DNA of 64,000 nucleotides from NCBI RefSeq assembly GCF_003721515.1, contig NZ_RJJD01000021.1, positions 310,001-374,000 of the forward strand, given 5' to 3'. Below the pieces are notes generated by a model. The model did not search any database and was not told where the DNA came from. It saw only the letters and a list, made by a program, of their open reading frames with translations. Source of the stretch: Rufibacter latericius. GTDB lineage: Bacteria > Bacteroidota > Bacteroidia > Cytophagales > Hymenobacteraceae. Position numbers and translations under genes: made by a program. The first letter of the stretch is position 1. Each line of letters begins with the position of its first letter. Below are positions 52,880 through 61,742 of this stretch, in pieces.

Positions 52880-54431
52880 GAGAGGACAGTTCAGAAATTC
52901 TGACGCTGTCCTCTTTTTTTATACCCCTATATAAGTCTGAAATAGTGCGACTTAGGCAAAAGACGCTATTCATATGATCGGTTCGATTTTCACCAGTTTG
53001 CTTGTGGTAGACTATTCCGCGCGGAAACAGTAATTTCAGCAGCCCTTTTTTAGTATTTGTGTCACCTATTTGCCATAAATTCTTTGTTTTTGAGGCAATT
53101 TCGAGGAATTCGTCTATGTACATACACTGGTTCGATGTATTCGCACCTAGGCGATTGATGTCCTTTAAAATTTTGCCCATTTCTATACTCAACTTTTCTT
53201 TATGCTTTCGGTAGGTTTCGATATCAACCTCGTCGTCAAGGAACTTGTTCTCTATTCTTTCAATCTTTTCTTCTAAATAAAGTTTTTGGGCGAGCATCTT
53301 CTGCCTATCCCTTTCACGTGACACTTCTATATCATTGATGATCTTTCTGAATTGCTCGTTAACATATGATCTTTCTGAAGCACTTAAGGTATATGTATAA
53401 AGCATTTTCTCCATTACCTCATGTATTGTTTTAGCTGAAATGTTAGTTCGGCACTTAGGATTAATACATATATAATAGTGAAGCCCTTTGCTTTTGACCT
53501 CATATGCTGTAAATGATGATCCACATATACAGATTAATACACCTTTAGCATAGTATTCATCCTCAACCTTTTCTCGCTGGTAATCCAGAAAGGTCTTTCC
53601 TTTCATTTTAAGGTTTACCCTTTGGAATATTTCTTTTGTAGTTATACTCACATATTTCCAGTTTACAGGTTCATAACCAAGCAATTTGCTTACCATTATA
53701 CCAGCATACAATGGATTCTTGAATATTTCAATCCAACGCCTGAGGTCTAAGGGGTAACCCATTCTATCCAACTGCTTCTTTACCCCCATGGCTGTATTTC
53801 CCCTGTCAAATAGATTGAAAGCAAACCGTATCTTATCCCCTACCTGATTAATATGAATCTCACCTGTGTTTTTGTCTTTGTAATAGCCCCGTGGTAATGG
53901 AAACGACCACTCCCCACGTAGAAGCTTCTCACGCATACCATGGATAGTTTTTTCTGATCTCAAGTCGTTGTCATATTGTGAGAATATAAACTGAATATTT
54001 TGATGCAAAACCCCTGAAGCTGTGGTCGTATCAGTTGGTTGGGAGACTGCCAAAATGCTTATCCCTAGTTCCTTTAATTGCTTTGATATATAAATGGCAT
54101 TTGCACCACTTCGGCTAAACCTATCAATGGTGTAAACCAAAATAAAACTGATCTTCATCTTACTCTTTTTCACATAAGATATCATCCTATTAAATTCCTT
54201 CCGCTCATCGTTTTTGGCACTTTCAAATGTTCCTCCAAAGAACTCTAAAACATTATACCCCCTCTGCTCAGCATATTTGAGACAATATTTCATCTGTGTT
54301 TCCAAACTGGCATTTTCTAACTGCTGAGATTTGCTAGAAACCCTTGTATATACTACAGCATTATTTTGGGTGTTCGTGCTAGCAGATCCTGATAGTTTCT
54401 CAGCTAAACGCTTCTTCTGCTTATGATTCAT
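52842..54431 (-). CDS. Large serine recombinase (resolvase/integrase type)
   Basis: 529 residues from the ATG at 54431, just outside the right inverted repeat. An N-terminal resolvase domain has the nucleophile serine in 'VVYTRVSSKSQQLENASLE' and 'LVYTIDRFSRSGANAIYI'. The recombinase domain follows ('PLPRGYYKDKNTGEI', 'FKNPLYAGIMV'), then a zinc ribbon (C-x-C...C-x4-C) and a long coiled coil (about residues 355-435). The promoter must lie in the right inverted repeat. The last 55-60 residues are encoded in the left inverted repeat and run 38 bp into antisense tRNA-Leu ('RAGVEPAHP'). After inversion the C-terminus would instead read into 'LTPCQSNQFLEDLGHIHQF', ending at 54759. Confidence 0.88.
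   Translation of the reverse strand: MNHKQKKRLAEKLSGSASTNTQNNAVVYTRVSSKSQQLENASLETQMKYCLKYAEQRGYNVLEFFGGTFESAKNDERKEFNRMISYVKKSKMKISFILVYTIDRFSRSGANAIYISKQLKELGISILAVSQPTDTTTASGVLHQNIQFIFSQYDNDLRSEKTIHGMREKLLRGEWSFPLPRGYYKDKNTGEIHINQVGDKIRFAFNLFDRGNTAMGVKKQLDRMGYPLDLRRWIEIFKNPLYAGIMVSKLLGYEPVNWKYVSITTKEIFQRVNLKMKGKTFLDYQREKVEDEYYAKGVLICICGSSFTAYEVKSKGLHYYICINPKCRTNISAKTIHEVMEKMLYTYTLSASERSYVNEQFRKIINDIEVSRERDRQKMLAQKLYLEEKIERIENKFLDDEVDIETYRKHKEKLSIEMGKILKDINRLGANTSNQCMYIDEFLEIASKTKNLWQIGDTNTKKGLLKLLFPRGIVYHKQTGENRTDHMNSVFCLSRTISDLYRGIKKEDSVRISELSSLVPRAGVEPAHP
52872..53067. repeat. 196-bp perfect inverted repeat, left copy
   Basis: Identical to the reverse complement of 54447-54642. It begins at GGGTACC in the tRNA-Leu 3' end, includes the tRNA terminator and the recombinase's C-terminal codons, and stops at GTGTCACCT. 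Confidence 0.97.
52881..52920 (+). terminator. Terminator of tRNA-Leu, within the left inverted repeat
   Basis: AGAGGACAG (52881-52889) with CTGTCCTCT (52906-52914), then seven T. An inner hairpin TCAGAA-A-TTCTGA lies in the loop. The inverted copy repeats it at the right. Confidence 0.9.
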
Positions 54432-54446
54432 TAAAATATTTATAGC

Positions 54447-54642
54447 AGGTGACACAAATACTAAAAAAGGGCTGCTGAAATTACTGTTTCCGCGCGGAAT
54501 AGTCTACCACAAGCAAACTGGTGAAAATCGAACCGATCATATGAATAGCGTCTTTTGCCTAAGTCGCACTATTTCAGACTTATATAGGGGTATAAAAAAA
54601 GAGGACAGCGTCAGAATTTCTGAACTGTCCTCTCTGGTACCC
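54447..54642. repeat. 196-bp perfect inverted repeat, right copy
   Basis: Reverse complement of 52872-53067. It must hold the recombinase promoter, since the gene's ATG is 16 bp away. Reading outward (plus strand) a 72-codon open frame starts in it at 54541 and runs to 54761; it duplicates the recombinase C-terminal codons and then enters unique sequence. The 54643-54854 stretch holds no other recognised gene. Confidence 0.97.
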
Positions 54643-54854
54643 CTGACACCGTGTCAATCGAACCAGTTTCTGGAGGATCTGGGGCATATCCACCAGTTCC
54701 GTGAATATCTCCACATTACTGGTATCATGCCTTTCCCCGATCTGAAGGGCAAGCGGTAGATGACACCGTGCGCATCCGTGACCATTCCGCCTGAGGGCGT
54801 CTGCCACACGGGCGGCGCGGCGGCTGGATATATACTGGAAAAGACAAACATAAC

Positions 54855-55178
54855 ATGTATATCAGTCTGAACACACAGCTCTGGAACTCTTGTTTCTTGG
54901 AGTTTTTCCGCCGCCATATGATCATATCGGACTTCGCCGTGGAGGACTTCCACCTATACCTCAATGCTCTGCTGCCAAGCCTTCCATCAGACTTCAATCT
55001 CAGGAATGGCTTCCTCGGCCACGTCTACAGTGACCCAGACCTTTCCGAGCTGGAGGCCACCACGATCGACAACGGCTTCGACTGCGCGGTAGACCAGTAC
55101 CACCGATGGCTCGGCACGCCCGAGGGTGTGGCCACCGTACGTAAGGCTCGGATCGGGCGGTGGCTGGAAACGCCCTGA
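54855..55178 (+). CDS. Hypothetical protein
   Basis: 107 residues, not recognised. It contains 'FLEFFRRHMIISDFAVEDFHLYLNALLPSLPSD' and 'NGFDCAVDQYHRWLGTPEGVATVRKARIGRWLET', which read like a small helical soluble protein. GC-rich in comparison with the recombinase gene before it. Confidence 0.55.
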   Translation: MYISLNTQLWNSCFLEFFRRHMIISDFAVEDFHLYLNALLPSLPSDFNLRNGFLGHVYSDPDLSELEATTIDNGFDCAVDQYHRWLGTPEGVATVRKARIGRWLETP

Positions 55179-55266
55179 AAAAATAGTTGCTTGTATTTTA
55201 AAACAAATGCCCATCCACTTTCTATAAGACCCGAACCAAGTTTTTAACCATTATAGAAAGAGCAGA

Positions 55267-55548
55267 ATGAAAGACAAATACGAACAATTGATGATGCGGC
55301 AAGAGGCTGCTCAGGTCGACCAGACACCCAAGGACTGGCGCGCCGAACTGATGAGCATTTCAGAGTACATGCAGGAGATGCTTAAGTTAGAGGGCATCCC
55401 CTTCGTCATGGCGGGTAGCGGGATCCGCCTATTCGACGCCACCCGCGGCGATGATGCCTTCTGGTGCCTTGTGACGGCATTGGAGGACACGGTGGGGTGG
55501 GTCGGGGCGTATGACGCGCGCAAAGCCTACGACGCGATCGTGGAATAG
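55267..55548 (+). CDS. Hypothetical protein
   Basis: 93 residues, soluble, N-terminal helix rich in Q/E/K ('KDKYEQLMMRQEAAQVDQTP'), then 'LEGIPFVMAGSGIRLFDATRGDDAFWCLV'. No family recognised. It is followed at once by a hairpin terminator and appears to be co-directional with the previous unknown gene. Confidence 0.6.
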   Translation: MKDKYEQLMMRQEAAQVDQTPKDWRAELMSISEYMQEMLKLEGIPFVMAGSGIRLFDATRGDDAFWCLVTALEDTVGWVGAYDARKAYDAIVE

Positions 55549-55554
55549 ACAGGA

Positions 55555-55597
55555 AAAGGGAGCCACTGGCGCAGGACGCTGGTGGCTCCCTTTCTTA
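55555..55597. terminator. Bidirectional terminator
   Basis: AAAGGGAGCCAC (55555-55566) pairs perfectly with GTGGCTCCCTTT (55582-55593), followed by CTT. It separates the convergent hypothetical and resolvase genes. Confidence 0.85.
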
Positions 55598-55614
55598 TGA
55601 TACAGGTAGTGATG

Positions 55615-56280
55615 TCATTCGGACGCCACAGTGGCTGCCTGATCGGCCAAGGCTCGCTTTACCTTGATGACGGTGTTCTTGCTCACGCCGTGCAGCTTCA
55701 TGCACTTGTTCAACGACAGTCCGCCGCGCAGATCCTTGGCCAGCTTGGCGTACTCGCGCAGCAGCTTCTCCTCGGATTTTTTCCAACCGATGGGTCTCCC
55801 GATCTGAACGCCGCGCTTCTCACGGGCATTAGCAATACCAGAGCGTATCTTTTGGGATCTGATCCTGTTGTCCTCCTGCGCCAGTTCGGCATAGACCGAA
55901 ATCATGATGTTGGTGACGAAGCTTTCCTCGCCGTCGACGTTAAGCGACTCGAAGCCTTGGTTCTTGAACACCACGCTTATACCGTGCGCGTGCAGCGTGT
56001 CTATGGTGGCGCGAATCATCTTGGCGTTGCGCCCGAGGCGTTCGAGGCTGGTCACGATCACCTTCCTGAAGCCGCCTTTCTTGGCCAGCGCGAACAGCTC
56101 TTCTAGGTCTGGCCGCTTGGCACCAGACTTGCCCGAGATGTTGTTGGCGATGGTGTGGGCGATGCGGTAGTGGCTTGCCAGGCAGTACTGCTCTAGCTCG
56201 GTGAGCTGGTATTCGAAGTCCTGCTGGCTTGATGACACGCGGCAGAACAGGAGGACTGGTACGGTCGCTGGTTCAATCAT
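55615..56280 (-). CDS. Serine resolvase/invertase
   Basis: 221 residues. Resolvase domain with the catalytic serine in 'VLLFCRVSSSQQDFEYQLTEL' and the conserved 'VIVTSLERLGRNAKMIRATI' block. The E-helix region 'ESFVTNIMISVYAELAQEDN' leads to 'RIRSQKIRSGIANAREKRGVQIGRP'. A C-terminal helix-turn-helix ('SLNKCMKLHGVSKNTVIKVKRAL') would bind the site. It may resolve cointegrates or invert DNA; the target site is not evident. It is a different protein family member from the large recombinase at 52842. Confidence 0.9.
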   Translation of the reverse strand: MIEPATVPVLLFCRVSSSQQDFEYQLTELEQYCLASHYRIAHTIANNISGKSGAKRPDLEELFALAKKGGFRKVIVTSLERLGRNAKMIRATIDTLHAHGISVVFKNQGFESLNVDGEESFVTNIMISVYAELAQEDNRIRSQKIRSGIANAREKRGVQIGRPIGWKKSEEKLLREYAKLAKDLRGGLSLNKCMKLHGVSKNTVIKVKRALADQAATVASE

Positions 56281-56361
56281 TACTAGAACCTAAGGTAAAC
56301 ACTTCAAGGATTAAAATCAACCCCCGTCACACGCTGGAATCGCACCTTCTGGAGAATAGGT

Positions 56362-57669
56362 TTATAATGAACCTGTTGAGTGATTCTTCGCTAGTTCCAA
56401 TTCCAACCATCGATCGACTCTTCCTGTTTTATTATCCGCGGCAAAATATCTTCCATCAGGACTTAACCCACAAACACAACGTTCAGTTATTAATTTAAAA
56501 TACCCGTCTTTTATATGAACTAAGCCAGTATCTTTTAATGATTGAACAAATGTATTGAGGGTATAACCACAACTTAATATCAATTGATTAAGATCTTTGT
56601 CATCAACATAAGATATTGCTTCCACTTCACATAAGGCATTGATTACAACGTACTGACATTCGTCCAAAAAAACGGGCTGCCAATCCTTATGCACAAGTTT
56701 CTGTTCGAGCTCTTCCTTTGTATAAGGAAGAGCTAGATATTCCCATCCAGCTAACAAATCTGTTTTCTTTGCACGGGCAAGTAGAAAGCCATGTAGCTCC
56801 TCTGCGTTTAAGTCATCGCCAAATATTTCGGCAGATATCTTAAACATAAAATGTAACCGAGTCCATATTATTTCTAAGAAGAAAAAAACAGGATTTTCAT
56901 TTGAAGTAGCGAGAAGTGGCCACCAATTATGTTCCATAACTGGATATGCAAAAGGTATACCATTCGTTTTAACGATAGAACTAGTACCGCATATAATTAG
57001 ATTTGGAAAGCCTATTGGATCAAACCCTCTTATCTTTTTTTCTGGAGTCGAAATATTTTTTCCTATAAAATCCAGTAGAGATTCGCGCAAAGAATATTCA
57101 GATTTAAAACCATTATAACCCCAAACTATTCTAGCAGGATAGAATGCCTCTTTGAGTAAAATGTGATAAATCATTTGTTCTTCAAATGGCAGTCTCTTCA
57201 GTTCTGAGCGCGTCGGCAGCTCTGTTTGGCATATCAGCCTGAATGCTGAATGAAGTAGTCTACCATGATATTCTTCACCATCCCTTTCTTCTGTTACTTT
57301 AACAACAGACCTCAAGTTGGAGAATGAACTTTCAATATCACTTGAATATAAATTTTTCTTTACTTGTATGACCGCTACTACCCTTGAAGAATCATAAATA
57401 TATTTATCAGTATAAGGGATTTGTTCCCCCGCACCGATCACAAGCATACAATCTATTTCGTCACTATATTCGTTTTTCGAATTTTTGATCTTCCCAGCGC
57501 AAACTTTTAAGCCCAAGTCTTTGAAAATACTTTTATCAAGTATTTCCTTTGTAAGTCCTTCATACATATCGCCAATAATGCCAGGGTGCTTTACCACCTC
57601 GTATTTCGTCAAAGCTTCAAGTTCTTTTTCTTTGAAGGCATTCAACAAATCGGCTACCGAATTGATCAT
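56362..57669 (-). CDS. DUF6602-like, nuclease-like protein paired with an OLD-type ATPase
   Basis: 435 residues. The N-terminal half has the layout of a PD-(D/E)xK-type fold: 'KHPGIIGDMYEGLTKEIL' (about residues 27-44), 'SDEIDCMLVIGAGEQ' and 'RVVAVIQVKKNLYSSDIES'. The E, D and Q-x-K spacing would suit metal binding. The C-terminal half is helical and ends in an unassigned domain ('CGLSPDGRYFAADNK'). Resemblance to DUF6602 proteins is from memory. It lies 46 bp downstream of the OLD-type gene, so the two are probably one operon and likely act together in defence. Confidence 0.65.
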   Translation of the reverse strand: MINSVADLLNAFKEKELEALTKYEVVKHPGIIGDMYEGLTKEILDKSIFKDLGLKVCAGKIKNSKNEYSDEIDCMLVIGAGEQIPYTDKYIYDSSRVVAVIQVKKNLYSSDIESSFSNLRSVVKVTEERDGEEYHGRLLHSAFRLICQTELPTRSELKRLPFEEQMIYHILLKEAFYPARIVWGYNGFKSEYSLRESLLDFIGKNISTPEKKIRGFDPIGFPNLIICGTSSIVKTNGIPFAYPVMEHNWWPLLATSNENPVFFFLEIIWTRLHFMFKISAEIFGDDLNAEELHGFLLARAKKTDLLAGWEYLALPYTKEELEQKLVHKDWQPVFLDECQYVVINALCEVEAISYVDDKDLNQLILSCGYTLNTFVQSLKDTGLVHIKDGYFKLITERCVCGLSPDGRYFAADNKTGRVDRWLELELAKNHSTGSL

Positions 57670-57715
57670 ATAAAGCAGATTTAATCAGAATATGATTATA
57701 TAATTTGTTAATTTT

Positions 57716-59536
57716 TTAATTCTCATACATCCGCTTCATGGTTTGAAACCAGCTAGCTATCTCTTCAAACGCTCCCAGTTCCACAAACATCTCACGCGTC
57801 ATTTTCGATGAAAGTTTACCGTTGACGATTTGTTTTACCTTGCCCTCCATCTCACTCGTTTTCTCCCTAAACCTAGTTGATTTGTGTAAAGAGAACTGAC
57901 TCAAATCCATATTATTCCAATCCGTGATCGATGAGCAATCGATCCCAAATTCCTCCTCATATAAACTTCGGGATATGTAGTTTTCCATCTCCCGTTTTTG
58001 TGTCAACATTGCCGAGGAACCGTTACCCCGCTGGTTCACTTTTTCGACATGCTCTTTGTATTTTTCATCGCTGTCTCGGTCATATAGGTGGAATTCCACC
58101 ACATTGGAGCTGCTCAGGTAGTCACGGTCTATCCAGTTCTTTAAAACACCACCACCCATAGGTATAATACTGACCGCCTCTTTGCTCAAATCGATGATCT
58201 CCTTGAATTCTGGAATGGCGTGGTTCACATTTAATAAGAAGTTTCGGTCATTCTCGCCTTCAACGCAAACAACCAACCTGCTCAAGTAGGGGTTAATGCC
58301 TAACGTTTGCGCGATTCCTTTCAACTTATGGTCACCTAAAATCAACTGGGTGACACCCTCGACCTTATCAATAAATATCAGGTTCTCCTCCTTGCAGAGC
58401 TTTGCTACTTCTGGTGAGTGCGTGGTAATTAAAACTTGGTGCTGGCTTTTGCTGGCTATTTCGGTCAGAGCTTCGATGAGGAGTTGCTGATGGTTTGGAT
58501 GCTGTGCCGTCTCTGGCTCTTCAATAGCGTATATAATTGTTTTGTTCCTTGTATTCTGTCTTTCGGCCTCAGCTCTGAAGTAATTCAACAGGATCATCCG
58601 TCTCACGCCGCTACCGCGTTTGTTCATCGGTATATTGTCATCCCCGACAAATGAGAACGAGAACAGGCTATCCCATGGTTTATGGGAGATGTTTGGATGG
58701 AGTACCTTCGCCAACTCAGGGTTCATTTCAGCCAGCTTTTGTATGGTTGCCTCCCCGATTTTCTTGGCGTTATCCTCTATCAGTTTTTTAACCTCCTCCA
58801 GTTTTTCAACTACCTCGTCAATAGCGGTTTTGGTGATAGCCCTGAGGGGATCCTGCACCTCTTTGTCCGTGTCTTTGTTCGCCCTGTCTGATTGGAAAAG
58901 GAAGAACAAGGGAAAATCTAGGCTTATGCTGCTCCATACATCCTTACCGTCTATTTTATCAATGGGGATGCTGATGTCCGTAAATTCTGTGCAACCACAG
59001 ACCGAATAAATTGCCTGCCGCATTTCTGAGTTGGTTGACTCGCGTACCTCTAAACCTGCTTCCGTGGCACGTTCCTTATATTCTTGGTACTTCTTTTTCA
59101 GGTTTGTGTTGGTAAGGCAGATCAAGGGATCTGCGGAAAAGGTTATTGGGTAATGGGAGTGGATGCTCTGTTTTAGGCTTGTTGCGGTAAGTTTTCCTTT
59201 TGCGCAATCCCATTTCTTATGGATCTCCAAATACCCTTCGCTGTTAAGCAAGTGCTCATCCTTCAAGGAGGTAGGTATGGTATCGATAGTGTATTTCTTG
59301 TCGGGATCGGTCTCGAACACCGCGCCGATCACTATTTCCTTTCCATCTGCCTTTGTACAAAGGTCTTCGATCTCGGGCTTTATCTTCTCGCTGTTGAAAA
59401 ATATCTCCAAGGCTTCCAGGATAGTGGACTTGCCTATATCGTTTCGTCCAACGATTACATTAAGGCTGTCGTCGAAGTCAACTTTGAAATTTTGGTATCC
59501 TCTGAAATTTTGGAGTAGAAGGCTACGTAGGAGCAT
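57716..59536 (-). CDS. OLD-family ATP-dependent endonuclease (ATPase plus TOPRIM)
   Basis: 606 residues. An ABC-type ATPase has Walker A 'NVIVGRNDIGKSTILEALE' near the N-terminus. A signature and Walker B region with 'RRMILLNYFRAEAER' and 'IIYAIEEPETAQHPNHQQLL' comes in the middle, then a TOPRIM domain with 'LVVCVEGENDRNFLLNVNHA' (about residue 425) and 'FHLYDRDSDEKYKEHV'. This is the OLD/GajA-like architecture, in which ATP binding gates DNA cleavage. A phage-defence role is likely from its location. GC content differs from its partner, which is AT-richer. Confidence 0.88.
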   Translation of the reverse strand: MLLRSLLLQNFRGYQNFKVDFDDSLNVIVGRNDIGKSTILEALEIFFNSEKIKPEIEDLCTKADGKEIVIGAVFETDPDKKYTIDTIPTSLKDEHLLNSEGYLEIHKKWDCAKGKLTATSLKQSIHSHYPITFSADPLICLTNTNLKKKYQEYKERATEAGLEVRESTNSEMRQAIYSVCGCTEFTDISIPIDKIDGKDVWSSISLDFPLFFLFQSDRANKDTDKEVQDPLRAITKTAIDEVVEKLEEVKKLIEDNAKKIGEATIQKLAEMNPELAKVLHPNISHKPWDSLFSFSFVGDDNIPMNKRGSGVRRMILLNYFRAEAERQNTRNKTIIYAIEEPETAQHPNHQQLLIEALTEIASKSQHQVLITTHSPEVAKLCKEENLIFIDKVEGVTQLILGDHKLKGIAQTLGINPYLSRLVVCVEGENDRNFLLNVNHAIPEFKEIIDLSKEAVSIIPMGGGVLKNWIDRDYLSSSNVVEFHLYDRDSDEKYKEHVEKVNQRGNGSSAMLTQKREMENYISRSLYEEEFGIDCSSITDWNNMDLSQFSLHKSTRFREKTSEMEGKVKQIVNGKLSSKMTREMFVELGAFEEIASWFQTMKRMYEN

Positions 59537-59598
59537 GAGATTCTCTGTTACAGCAATGGAAGAAAAACTTCTGGGTTTAACCGATCATAAATAAAGGA

Positions 59599-59653
59599 AT
59601 CCCACCAGCACCATAAATATAGAGAAATTATATATTTATGGTGCTGGTGGGAT
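59599..59653. terminator. Long 23-bp hairpin between the OLD and polymerase-like genes
   Basis: A perfect stem from ATCCCACCAGCACCATAAAT (from 59599) to its complement ending at 59653, around a 9-nt loop. Unusually long for a terminator and without a clear T-run, so it may be a structured recognition site. Confidence 0.55.
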
Positions 59654-59707
59654 ATCATATACATCCTTTGAAAATTGGTTTATCACAGAACTTCTGCCAT
59701 AACAACC

Positions 59708-61165
59708 TTATTTTATAGTTGGAACTGGCAATTCCCATCGTTCGAAGGCCATCTTCAACTCCATCTCCACCTCACTCATAAGCGACTCTGGTGCCATCAG
59801 AGAGTCGTGCCGCGATATGAGCTGGGTAATATTTTTGTCTAATAGAGAACGTACTGCCGTGTCAATCACCACCAATGACTCCAGACGCTGCATGATCCAT
59901 ACTACGTTTGTATAAGAAGGCTTCCCCTTCTTATTCTTCTTGGATGGATTATGCGGGCAATGCTTGCATTTGATTATCCTGAACGCTTCATATACATCAG
60001 GGAAGCGGCCTCTAAAGCATTCCCCGATCTCGCATCCTTCTGGCTGGGTACCGAAAATCACAATATAGAAAAGTGACTTTGCCACTTGTCTTGGAGAAGC
60101 GGTAGAGTAGTTGCATTTAGGTTTTTTCGGTTTCTTACCAGCAGCCTTTCGCTTGGCATTTTTCGCGGCATATTCTAATTCCTGTTGTTGGGCGAAATAG
60201 TCTTGCCATTCCTCACCGAAAAAACCGCGCAACACATCTATCCAGTGCTCATAGAATTTACCCCCGATGCAGAGGTTACGGTATTCCTGCCAAACAGGCG
60301 TATGGAAATCAATTCCCGCCACTAGATCTGCTGCCTCTGGGAGCATCCGCCTGATCACCTCTTGGTTGATGATGGATGAGAAGTATGGCTGCGCGTTAGC
60401 TATATCAAGTTCTCCGCACCGCTCGGTATCATAGCCTTTGAACCTGATAAGCGGATGGCCTTTCTTGTTCAGGGAGACCCATGGGTTATGCAACCGCCCA
60501 TATTTGTCTCTCTTGAACCAAAAGATGTCGCGCTGGTTCACCAGTTCCATGTGCATAAGATTGGAGAAGCCATTCACCTCATTCGCCAAACCTCTCTCCT
60601 CAATAATGTTCTTTGCCTCGGTGGATGTCAGATCCAAATACACGTCGTCCAAGGCATCGGCGAGCCTTGCCATCACATCATCCTCTGGATATTTCTCCAG
60701 TGATCCCTTGATCCGCTCTTTCCTATAGCACTTCTCAGCGGTAGCAGCTTTTTTGTCGAAGATCGGGATCTTTGTATAATATCGGCTTTCCCCAAACAAG
60801 TCAATATGCAGTAGGTGGGCTGGGATACTGAAAGACCGCGAATAGTTGTTAGTTGGGTCTGCTAAGTCAAATTTATAGTTTGTACTATTCAAAAGACCAG
60901 CATTTACCAGCAGGTCGATGCCATCGCTTGCTTTACGTTCACCCAATATCTTCTCCACATAGCGTGAATGCAATGGTACGGGTTCGGTATAATCAGGCGT
61001 AGAGGTACTGTATCGGCTACGGTATTGGTTTAAAATTACTTTGAACAATATCAGTGCGCGGTAGCGAAGTCCGCTTCCATGGGTCACGTTGATCAATTCA
61101 TTAGCGTCTAGGTTTACTGGTAAGTAGCCATAGGTAAGGGGTTTGGTAGTTTTCTTCTGTCTCAC
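59708..61165 (-). CDS. Divergent A-family polymerase-like protein of the second region
   Basis: 485 residues from a GTG. Same family as 27101-28444 by motif order: 'KYGRLHNPWVSLNKK' (about 221-235), motif A 'CGELDIANAQPYFSS' (D254, N257, A258, Q259), motif B 'SPRQVAKSLFYIVIFG' (R359, K363, F371, G372), 'IMQRLESLVVIDTA' (Q426, E429) and motif C 'LISRHDSLMAPE' (H453, D454, S455). A lysine-rich insertion (about 336-352) and a C-x2-C pair (C400, C403) are extra. The frame is complete and all motifs are intact. It is present in a region unrelated by gene content to the first element, so the family is probably a recurrent cargo or replication gene. Confidence 0.75.
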   Translation of the reverse strand: MRQKKTTKPLTYGYLPVNLDANELINVTHGSGLRYRALILFKVILNQYRSRYSTSTPDYTEPVPLHSRYVEKILGERKASDGIDLLVNAGLLNSTNYKFDLADPTNNYSRSFSIPAHLLHIDLFGESRYYTKIPIFDKKAATAEKCYRKERIKGSLEKYPEDDVMARLADALDDVYLDLTSTEAKNIIEERGLANEVNGFSNLMHMELVNQRDIFWFKRDKYGRLHNPWVSLNKKGHPLIRFKGYDTERCGELDIANAQPYFSSIINQEVIRRMLPEAADLVAGIDFHTPVWQEYRNLCIGGKFYEHWIDVLRGFFGEEWQDYFAQQQELEYAAKNAKRKAAGKKPKKPKCNYSTASPRQVAKSLFYIVIFGTQPEGCEIGECFRGRFPDVYEAFRIIKCKHCPHNPSKKNKKGKPSYTNVVWIMQRLESLVVIDTAVRSLLDKNITQLISRHDSLMAPESLMSEVEMELKMAFERWELPVPTIK

Positions 61166-61742
61166 TCTCTTGAACTTTCTTTTGTTTATGTATCTGATTT
61201 GAAGTCTCTCTTCGAAGGTTATATCAGATAATCAGCGAAAGTTTTAAATGGTGGGTAAATAAATTTGCTGGTGTTTTACAAAAGGCAGATATATGACATA
61301 TACTTGTATAACAGATATATAAGCCGCTGTGCCTGCTGTTGGCTCACCTGCCCAGGACACCCGTTTCAATACATGTAATAAGATGGATTCACATGGAGGA
61401 TCTCTTCGTTATTTAAGTTGGTCGATAAGGGTAAAAGGCCAAAACGTCGGTAATATAACACCACTACCTGCCCTCCCTTTCCCTTTGTAAATCCTCTTTC
61501 TCTGTTCTATACACCCAGAAGTTCTAGTCTCTTGAAGTCTTCTGTTGTTATGCGTTCCGTGTGCTGTCCTGAAAGGATAGCGCATAGATTAATACTCATA
61601 ACATGTTGTAAATGAATTGGCTGGGTAGAGAGAAGTTGTATGTCGTATAGATGAGGTAGCCCAGAAGTGCTGTTTTATTCGAATTTCTGATCCTATTGAT
61701 TTATCTTGTCAGGAATAAGCCTATACTGCACTATACCCTTAC
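61166..61742. other. Intergenic region before hsdM
   Basis: About 577 bp between divergent genes. No gene, RNA or clear repeat recognised. It must hold both promoters. Confidence 0.4.

Noticed and set aside
52872-54642. Interpretation as a transposon with long terminal inverted repeats and a GGTACC target duplication
   Set aside because: GGTACC is itself palindromic so the duplication cannot be distinguished from the repeat end, and serine recombinases do not make such duplications.
54654-54953. Minus-strand open frame after the right inverted repeat
   Set aside because: Overlaps the better plus-strand gene at 54855 and has an unusual tryptophan/arginine-rich translation; kept as undecided, not listed.
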